In this document: positions 1 through 3,971 of the stretch, piece after piece
Layout of the letters: the number at the start of each line of letters is the position of its first letter
How positions within the stretch are numbered: position 1 is the stretch's first letter
Source: an uncultured Eubacteriales bacterium
Lineage (GTDB): Bacteria > Bacillota_A > Clostridia > Oscillospirales > Oscillospiraceae
Assembly (NCBI GenBank): GCA_949451265.1
Contig: CASTQR010000129.1
Coordinates: 1 to 5,164 of the forward strand
Length of the DNA stretch: 5,164 bases
Reading direction: 5' to 3'
Made by a program: the position numbers and the translations under genes
The notes under the pieces: model-generated
Database searches by the model: none
Told to the model about the DNA's origin: nothing
Seen by the model: the letters and a program-made list of their open reading frames with translations, nothing else

Positions 1-559
1 CATGCGCTCCATCCCCGGCATGGTGGTCATGTCCCCCGCCGACGAGGTGGAGGCCAGGGCTATGGTCAAGGCCGCCTATGAACACGAGGGGCCTGTGTAT
101 ATGCGCTTCGGGCGCTCCCCGGTGCCGGTGTTCCACGATGAAAATACCTTCCGGTTTGAGATTGGAAAAGGCGAGGTCATGCGGGACGGCACCGACATCG
201 CCATCCTGGCCAACGGCCTGCTGGTGGCGGAAGCCGTGGAGGCGGGCCAGCTGCTGGCCGCCCAGGGCATTTCCGCCCGGATCATCAACATGGCCACGGT
301 GAAGCCGCTGGACGAGGCGCTGGTGCTGAAGGCGGCGGAGGAGTGCGGGAAGATTGTCACCTGCGAGGAGCACTCCGTCATCGGCGGGCTGGGGGACGCG
401 GTTTGCTCCTTCCTCAGCGAGACCCGGCCCACCCCCGTCAGGCGCATTGGCACCCCCGACGTGTTCGGGCACTCCGGCCCCGCCGGGGACCTGCTGCGGC
501 AGTTCGGGCTGTGCGCGGAGCACATCGCGGAGGCGGCCCGGGACTTTGTCCGGAGCTGA
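1..559 (+). CDS. Transketolase, C-terminal subunit (5' end cut off by window edge)
   Basis: This is the C-terminal half of the split, two-gene form of transketolase. The enzyme is a thiamine-diphosphate protein that moves two-carbon ketol units in the non-oxidative pentose phosphate pathway, in the cytosol. The visible 185 residues begin near the end of the pyrimidine-binding domain (RSIPGM, then SPADEVEA at 11-18, PVYMRFGR at 31-38). They continue through the transketolase C-terminal domain: DGTDIAILANG at 62-72, TVKPLDE at 99-105, CEEHSVIGGLG at 121-131 and GHSGPAGDLL at 156-165. The first ATG, at position 2, lies inside the protein and is not the start. Family members are about 310 residues, so roughly 120 residues and the N-terminal subunit gene should lie just upstream. 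The frame is intact to a TGA stop. 1-deoxyxylulose-5-phosphate synthase is a related alternative, but the short CEEHS...GGLG and GHSG region fits the split transketolase better. Confidence 0.93.
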   Translation, partial: MRSIPGMVVMSPADEVEARAMVKAAYEHEGPVYMRFGRSPVPVFHDENTFRFEIGKGEVMRDGTDIAILANGLLVAEAVEAGQLLAAQGISARIINMATVKPLDEALVLKAAEECGKIVTCEEHSVIGGLGDAVCSFLSETRPTPVRRIGTPDVFGHSGPAGDLLRQFGLCAEHIAEAARDFVRS

Positions 560-571
560 ACAGCGAAACAG

Positions 572-604
572 ACGCGCCCCGGCCTCAACAGGCCGGGGCG
601 CGTT
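572..604 (+). terminator. Intrinsic terminator after the transketolase gene
   Basis: A perfect 14-bp stem (572-585 with 590-603) closes on a 4-base loop (CAAC), 12 bases after the transketolase stop codon. The stem is almost entirely G:C. The following tract (TTCGCCTT) is poor in T for a classical terminator, but the position and stem strength make termination of the + strand transcript the best reading. Confidence 0.85.
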
Positions 605-610
605 CGCCTT

Positions 611-632
611 GTGGAAACGCCGGAATTATTTG
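611..632 (+). repeat. Imperfect direct repeat, left copy
   Basis: This copy reads GTGGAAACGCCGG followed by AATTATTTG. A closely similar string lies at 805-830, near the other end of the spacer. The shared pattern is GTGGAAA(A)CGCCG followed by an AATTATT(T)G tail, with small indels between them. Confidence 0.5.
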
Positions 633-696
633 GCAAAACAAATTTATGTAAACGGCGCAAAGGGGAAAAGGGTGCGGGCCGAGGGGTTGAACAGGC

Positions 697-726
697 TGTG
701 GAAAACTGTGTGGAAGTTGTGGAAGC
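697..726 (+). repeat. Three clustered DnaA-box-like 9-mers (TGTGGAAnn)
   Basis: Three units run head to tail: TGTGGAAAA (697-705), TGTGGAAGT (709-717) and TGTGGAAGC (718-726). The first differs from the consensus DnaA box TGTGGATAA at one position; the other two keep TGTGGA and diverge after it. A degenerate reverse unit (TTCCAC, 734-739) follows. The cluster sits after GTTGAACAGGC, and that combination resembles clostridial origin sequence, although no dnaA, dnaN or rpmH gene is present. Binding by DnaA is inferred only. Confidence 0.4.
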
Positions 727-753
727 CTTGCGGTTCCACGGCTTTACAGTTTT
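702..753. repeat. Nested inverted repeats within the spacer
   Basis: The outer arms AAAACTGT (702-709) and ACAGTTTT (746-753) are perfect 8-base complements. Inside them GTGGAA (719-724) pairs with TTCCAC (734-739) across a 9-base loop. On RNA this would give a two-part hairpin; on DNA it orients one GTGGAA box opposite to the others. Confidence 0.45.
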
Positions 754-804
754 TAACAACCGCGATTCGGGAAAGCACGGGCCGGATTTCATCCGTTTTG
801 TTCC

Positions 805-830
805 GTGGAAAACGCCGAAAATAATTATTG
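805..830 (+). repeat. Imperfect direct repeat, right copy
   Basis: This copy reads GTGGAAAACGCCG followed by AAAATAATTATTG. It is the partner of the copy at 611-632, from which it differs by short indels and a few substitutions. The two copies lie close to the two inward-facing terminators. Confidence 0.5.
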
Positions 831-844
831 TCCCAGGCCGGACG

Positions 845-881
845 AAAAGCCCCGCCCGCTCCCCCAGGAGCGGGCGGGGTT
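845..881 (-). terminator. Intrinsic terminator of the minus-strand envelope gene
   Basis: A perfect 12-bp GC stem (850-861 with 868-879) and a 6-base loop lie just beyond the stop codon of the 885-2039 gene. In the minus direction the stem is followed by CTTTTCG, a short T tract. The stem can be extended through 848-849 and 880-881 by a wobble and an A:T pair. It would end the cinA-envelope gene transcript. Confidence 0.85.
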
Positions 882-884
882 CTC

Positions 885-2039
885 TCATGCCAGCATGGGG
901 GCGGTGGCCTGCCGCACCGAGCAGTCCTCCCCGTCCAGGGCGGCCAGCAGCCCCCGGAGGAACGCCCCCCCGGTTGGGCCGCAGTCCAGCTCCACCCGGT
1001 TGGGCCGCTGGGGATCCAGCGCCCGCACCAGCGCCGTCCCGGCGCGGAAGTCCTCCCCCAGCAGCCCGGGCGTCCAGACGGCCCAGCCCTCTTGGGCCAG
1101 GGCCTTCCGGCCCTCCTGATCCAGCGCCGGGGCGCTCACCGTCAGGGCGGGGCACCGGGCGATCTCCGCCAGCAGTTTCCGGCCCGCCGCCGCCTGCTCC
1201 ACGCAGTCCTCCACCGTCTCCCCGGTGAGGAGCAGGCCCACCGTGTGGCCCGCCGCCGCCACCCGCCGGACGGCGCCGTCGTTCTCGGCCAGGGCGTCCC
1301 AGGGGAATAGGATCAGGGCCCGCTCCCCCCGGCCCTCCAGCTGGGCGGCCAGCTCCGCCCCCTGCTCCCCCCAGCGCAGGGCCAGCAGCACCTCCGCCCG
1401 CAGGGGCGGGGCGGACGGCGCGCCGGAGGGGCTGGGGCCGGGCGGCTGGGCCGTGGGCCCCGTAGGGGGGACGGTGACCTGGGTGATGGAGTTCAGATAA
1501 TTGCGCTGCTTTTCCTCCAGCTGGCTCCCCGCCGCGTCCACAAAGTCCGGATCCCGCAGCACCACCGCCCCGTTGGTCACCCGGATCAGGGTGCCGTAGG
1601 GGGTGCGCACCCGGGAACAGCTGATGGTGCCGAAGTAGCTGCACAGCCAGTCGATGGGCACGAAGATCATGGAGTTGCGCACCATGGCCCGGGCGGCCAC
1701 CGGGTTGTTCTGTAGATCCTGGGCGGTGTTGTTCTGGATGTCGAACACCACGCCGATCTGCCCGTTGGACACCAGCACCGTCCGCCGGGTGGTGCTGTAC
1801 AGGGCGCTGACCCCCAGGTTGATGCCGCTGTCCCGGATGGACAGCATGGTATAGGGCACGTACAGCGTGCCGCCCATGATGGTGGGCATATTCTCCGGCG
1901 TGGTGTCCAGCACCTTCTCGTTCACTGCCATCAGGTACACCGGGCCTCCGGCGGCGGACGCCTTCAGCCAAAACACACCCGCCGCCAGCAGGGCGCACAG
2001 CGCCAGCGCCGCCAGCGTGATCCCTTTCCAGCCCTTCAT
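885..2039 (-). CDS. Membrane-anchored protein: copper-amine-oxidase-N-like domain plus degenerate polysaccharide-deacetylase-like domain
   Basis: This 384-residue protein is predicted to be exported. Residues 7-27 form a hydrophobic signal or anchor segment after MKGWKG, followed by ASAAGG, a possible signal peptidase site. Residues about 35-165 look like the copper amine oxidase N-terminal-like domain common in clostridial surface proteins (TLYVPY at 58-63, RRTVLV at 85-90, MIFVPIDWLCSYFG at 124-137). These domains are structural and not themselves oxidases. A Pro/Gly/Ser-rich linker spans 190-213. Residues 214-375 resemble a NodB-type polysaccharide deacetylase fold (VLLALRWG at 217-224, AAAGHTVGLL at 261-270), but the metal-binding Asp-Asp and His motifs are absent, so catalysis is unlikely. 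The start is fixed by AAAGGAGGT upstream of the ATG. The gene lies 12 bp after cinA and probably shares its transcript. The domain reading is from pattern recognition; the exact role is unknown. Confidence 0.8.
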   Translation of the reverse strand: MKGWKGITLAALALCALLAAGVFWLKASAAGGPVYLMAVNEKVLDTTPENMPTIMGGTLYVPYTMLSIRDSGINLGVSALYSTTRRTVLVSNGQIGVVFDIQNNTAQDLQNNPVAARAMVRNSMIFVPIDWLCSYFGTISCSRVRTPYGTLIRVTNGAVVLRDPDFVDAAGSQLEEKQRNYLNSITQVTVPPTGPTAQPPGPSPSGAPSAPPLRAEVLLALRWGEQGAELAAQLEGRGERALILFPWDALAENDGAVRRVAAAGHTVGLLLTGETVEDCVEQAAAGRKLLAEIARCPALTVSAPALDQEGRKALAQEGWAVWTPGLLGEDFRAGTALVRALDPQRPNRVELDCGPTGGAFLRGLLAALDGEDCSVRQATAPMLA

Positions 2040-2044
2040 CGTGT

Positions 2045-2053
2045 ACCTCCTTT
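2045..2053 (-). promoter_or_regulatory. Shine-Dalgarno of the envelope gene, overlapping the cinA stop
   Basis: AAAGGAGGT on the minus strand is a near-perfect ribosome site, with 6 bases between GGAGG and the ATG at 2039. Its first bases are part of the cinA TAA stop codon (2054-2052), so ribosomes finishing cinA sit on this site. That favours translational coupling of the two genes. Confidence 0.85.
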
Positions 2054-3341
2054 AATCCGTCCAGCCCCGCTGGCAGTCCTCCCCCTCGGGGGACAGCCCC
2101 GCCAGCCAGCGCCGGGCCATGTCCAGGGCGTGGTTGGCCGCCAGGGTGCGGATCCGGTCCCGCCTGGCCCCCGGGGAGGCCAGGTTCAGCTTCTTCACCC
2201 AGCAGCCGTCCGGCGCCGCCAGGCTGACGTACACCAGCCCCACCGGGTTCCCCCGGTCGTCCGGATCGGGGCCCGCCACCCCGGTGGCGGACACCGCCAG
2301 ATCACAGCCCAGGGCCCGCCGGGCTCCCTGGGCCATCTGCTTTGCGACTTCGGCGCACACCGCGCCCTCCTCGTCCAGCAGGGCCTGGGACACCCCCAGC
2401 AGCCCCGCCTTTACCTCGCAGTGGTAGCTCACCACGCCGCCCTTGAAGGCGCAGGCGGAGCCGGGGACATCGGTGATCCGCTTGGCGATGAGCCCCCCGG
2501 TGCAGCTCTCCGCGGTGCCCAGGGTGAGGCCCCGCTCCCGGGCCCCCTCCAGCACCACCTGCTCCAGGCCGGACACGTCCGCGCCGTAGAGCAGATCCCC
2601 CAACAGGGAACGCACCTCCCCTTCCACCGGGGCGATGAGGGCGTCCGCCGCTTCCACAGTGTCCGCCTTGGCGGTGATCCGCAGCTCCACCTCCCCCTCC
2701 TTGGCGTAGGGGGCCAGGGTGGGGTTCGTGAGTTCGTTCATCCGGTCCCGGAGGAGGCTCTCCACCGCCGACTCCCCCAGGCCAAACACCCGCAGGGTGC
2801 GGGAACGGATGACCCCCTCGCTCAAACGGGCCAGCCAGGGCACCGCCCGCTCCCGGAACATGGGCAGGCACTCGCTGGGCGGGCCGGGGAGCATCACCAC
2901 GCAGGTACCGTCCGCCTCAAAGGCGCAGCCGGGGGCGGTGCCCCAGGCGTTGTCCAGAATCTGGCAGCCCTCCGGCAGATACGCCTGCTGGAGGTTGTTG
3001 TCCGTCATCTCCTTGCCCATGCGGTGGAAGTAGCAGCGGATGCCCTCGGCGCATTCGGGGTGGAAGATCAGTTCCCTGCCGAAGCACTCGGCTAAGGTCT
3101 GCTTGGTGAGGTCGTCGCAGGTGGGGCCCAGGCCGCCGGTGGTGACGATCACGTCGGCCCGGCTCCGGGCCAGCTCCACGGCGGCTTTCAGGCGGCCCGG
3201 ATTGTCCCCCACCACCGAGTGGTACAGTACGTTCAGCCCCAGGCCGGACAGCTCCCGGCTCAGGGCCTGGGCGTCCGAGTTGACGATGTTCCCCAGCAGC
3301 AGTTCAGTGCCTACGGACAGGATTTCTACGGTGTGGCTCAT
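2052..3341 (-). CDS. cinA: CinA: competence/damage-inducible protein A with nicotinamide-nucleotide amidohydrolase domain
   Basis: This is a full-length (429-residue) two-domain CinA. The N-terminal MoCF-like domain (about 5-170) carries VGTELLLG (10-17), TTGGLGPTCDD (67-77) and LPGPPSE (151-157); in characterised family members it hydrolyses ADP-ribose. The C-terminal PncC domain (about 258-415) carries TAESCTGG (276-283), with the likely nucleophile Ser279, YHCEVK (306-311) and ATGVAGPD (352-359). It deamidates nicotinamide mononucleotide to nicotinate mononucleotide in pyridine nucleotide recycling. The protein is cytosolic. In the PncC domain the usual YSNE.K/YTNE.K segment reads YHCEVK, keeping Tyr, Glu and Lys but replacing Asn with Cys. 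AGAGGGGG (3357-3350) is an acceptable ribosome site 8 bases before the ATG, and a strong promoter lies just upstream. In many Firmicutes cinA sits near recA or pgsA; here neither is present. Function by homology is secure, while any competence role is not implied. Confidence 0.95.
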   Translation of the reverse strand: MSHTVEILSVGTELLLGNIVNSDAQALSRELSGLGLNVLYHSVVGDNPGRLKAAVELARSRADVIVTTGGLGPTCDDLTKQTLAECFGRELIFHPECAEGIRCYFHRMGKEMTDNNLQQAYLPEGCQILDNAWGTAPGCAFEADGTCVVMLPGPPSECLPMFRERAVPWLARLSEGVIRSRTLRVFGLGESAVESLLRDRMNELTNPTLAPYAKEGEVELRITAKADTVEAADALIAPVEGEVRSLLGDLLYGADVSGLEQVVLEGARERGLTLGTAESCTGGLIAKRITDVPGSACAFKGGVVSYHCEVKAGLLGVSQALLDEEGAVCAEVAKQMAQGARRALGCDLAVSATGVAGPDPDDRGNPVGLVYVSLAAPDGCWVKKLNLASPGARRDRIRTLAANHALDMARRWLAGLSPEGEDCQRGWTD

Positions 3342-3371
3342 GACGCACGCCCCCTCTTGGTTTCTTTCCTT

Positions 3372-3400
3372 ATTTTATGCCCTGATCCGGGGGCTGTCAA
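3372..3400 (-). promoter_or_regulatory. Sigma-A-type promoter of cinA
   Basis: On the minus strand, TTGACA (3400-3395, a perfect -35) is followed after exactly 17 bases by TAAAAT (3377-3372, one mismatch to the consensus -10). Transcription would begin near 3365, giving a leader of about 24 bases that holds the cinA ribosome site. The -35 hexamer covers the stop codon of the upstream DUF5655-like gene (3399-3397). Confidence 0.8.
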
Positions 3401-3792
3401 GCCTTGCCCCGGCCCTTGGCGCGGCAGAAGTCCCTGGCCTCCCCCAGCCAGCCCAGCAGCTCGCTGTCCAGCTCCGCCTCCTGGGTGATCGTGACGTGGT
3501 GGGTCCAGCGGCCGGGGTAGGGCTCCACCGCCACTCCCACACGGGGGGACGGCTCCCGGCGGCCCAGGCCGAAGCTCACCACCAGGCCCCGATCCCGTTT
3601 CCGTTTCGGCAGGGAGGCCATGGCGAACAGGCCGCCGTCGTAAAAGCTGATCTGGCTTTTCTGCACCTTCACCGAGCCCTCCGGCGCGATCCGCGCCAGA
3701 CGCTCCGCCAGCGCCGGGTACAGGGCCAGGGCGTCCGGCCGGCCGTCGAAGAAAAACAGTACGTCGCTCTCATAATGCTCCGGATAGTCCAT
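3397..3792 (-). CDS. Small DUF5655-like protein
   Basis: This is a 131-residue, probably cytosolic protein with no signal peptide or membrane segment. It looks like the DUF5655 family, whose function is unknown: LFFFDGRPDALALYPAL (12-28), VKVQKSQISF (41-50), RWTHHVTI (95-102) and a C-terminal helix ELDSELLGWLGEA (107-119). The order of an N-terminal helix, a K.QI.F strand, a basic segment (KRKRDRG, 63-69) and a late H-containing strand matches what I recall of that family. The start was set at 3792 because GGAGG (3804-3800) is then 7 bases away. The ATG at 3798 would leave only one base to the site, and the one at 3867 adds a Pro-rich leader that does not look conserved. The gene is followed after about 55 bp by cinA, which has its own promoter. 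Confidence 0.75.
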   Translation of the reverse strand: MDYPEHYESDVLFFFDGRPDALALYPALAERLARIAPEGSVKVQKSQISFYDGGLFAMASLPKRKRDRGLVVSFGLGRREPSPRVGVAVEPYPGRWTHHVTITQEAELDSELLGWLGEARDFCRAKGRGKA

Positions 3793-3799
3793 GTTCATC

Positions 3800-3804
3800 C
3801 CTCC
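3800..3804 (-). promoter_or_regulatory. Shine-Dalgarno that fixes the DUF5655 gene start
   Basis: GGAGG on the minus strand lies 7 bases before the ATG at 3792 and one base before the ATG at 3798. Normal spacing selects 3792, so the protein should begin MDYPEHYES and not at the longer alternatives. Confidence 0.7.
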
Positions 3805-3811
3805 GGGGAAG

Positions 3812-3840
3812 ATTTTACCATAGATTGGGGCAGGTGGGAA
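3812..3840 (-). promoter_or_regulatory. Possible extended -10 promoter of the DUF5655 gene
   Basis: On the minus strand TGGTAAAAT has a TGn extension and a -10 of TAAAAT (3817-3812). A weak -35, TTCCCA (3840-3835, 4 of 6 matches), is 17 bases upstream. The leader would be only about 13 bases, barely including the ribosome site, so this is a tentative call. Confidence 0.35.
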
Positions 3841-3888
3841 GGGGCGGAACGGCCCGGAAATCTCCATAAAATTTTAAAGGTTTTCTTA

Positions 3889-3917
3889 TTTACACCAGCC
3901 CCCCAAACGTATATAAT
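3889..3917 (+). promoter_or_regulatory. Sigma-A-type promoter of the XpaC-family gene
   Basis: TTTACA (3889-3894, one mismatch to the consensus -35) and a perfect TATAAT (3912-3917) are separated by exactly 17 bases. They lie in an AT-rich stretch of the divergent intergenic region. Transcription should start near 3924, leaving a leader of about 48 bases. That leader contains a short GC palindrome (GCCCC/GGGGC, 3937-3948) upstream of the ribosome site. Confidence 0.85.
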
Positions 3918-3957
3918 AGAATCCATCTGAGCGTTTGCCCCCCGGGGCGGCTCGGGG

Positions 3958-3963
3958 AGGAGG
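3958..3963 (+). promoter_or_regulatory. Shine-Dalgarno of the XpaC-family gene
   Basis: AGGAGG lies 8 bases before the ATG at 3972, within a longer purine run (3954-3964). It supports 3972 as the start of a reading frame that stays open to the window edge. Confidence 0.85.
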
Positions 3964-3971
3964 ACAGAGCG

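Larger units (their letters stand above)
605..844. other. Non-coding convergent spacer rich in GTGGAA motifs
   Basis: About 240 bases lie between the inward-facing terminators of two convergent genes. I see no credible gene: the open frames here have no Shine-Dalgarno and their composition does not look coding. The stretch is visibly more AT-rich than its surroundings (for example 641-652 and 817-829). It holds GTGGAA at 611, 698, 710, 719 and 805, plus the reverse complement TTCCAC at 734. There is also an inverted repeat AAAACTGT (702-709) / ACAGTTTT (746-753) enclosing a smaller GTGGAA/TTCCAC hairpin. Neither flanking gene needs a promoter from this spacer. A DNA site bound by a protein such as DnaA, a small RNA, or a decayed repeat are all possible. 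Confidence 0.5.

Noticed and set aside
605..844. A genuine replication origin
   Set aside because: There is no dnaA, dnaN, rpmH or similar gene nearby, no extensive AT-rich unwinding region, and the boxes are degenerate. A secondary DnaA site is kept only as a hypothesis.
611..1228. An open frame starting at GTG in the spacer and reading into the terminator and the antisense of the envelope gene
   Set aside because: There is no Shine-Dalgarno, the frame crosses the terminator hairpin, and the Val-Glu repeats in its translation simply reflect the GTGGAA boxes.
76..1998. A very long minus-strand open frame (640 codons) overlapping the envelope gene and running antisense to the transketolase
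   Set aside because: Its translation is Gly/Pro/Arg-rich with no recognisable domain, and it crosses both terminators and the spacer. It is a GC-rich shadow of the 885-2039 gene in another frame.
2130..3095. A 321-codon + strand open frame opposite cinA
   Set aside because: cinA is unmistakable on the other strand. The + translation is His/Gly/Pro/Gln-rich with no domain, and it is an antisense shadow.
3793..3867. N-terminal extension of the DUF5655-like protein to the ATG at 3867
   Set aside because: The extra 25 residues are Pro-rich and overlap the probable promoter and ribosome site. The GGAGG at 3804-3800 points to the start at 3792.
3937..3963. A possible riboswitch or attenuator in the leader of the XpaC-family gene
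   Set aside because: The leader is only about 48 bases and has just a short GC palindrome. There is no conserved riboswitch core or T tract.
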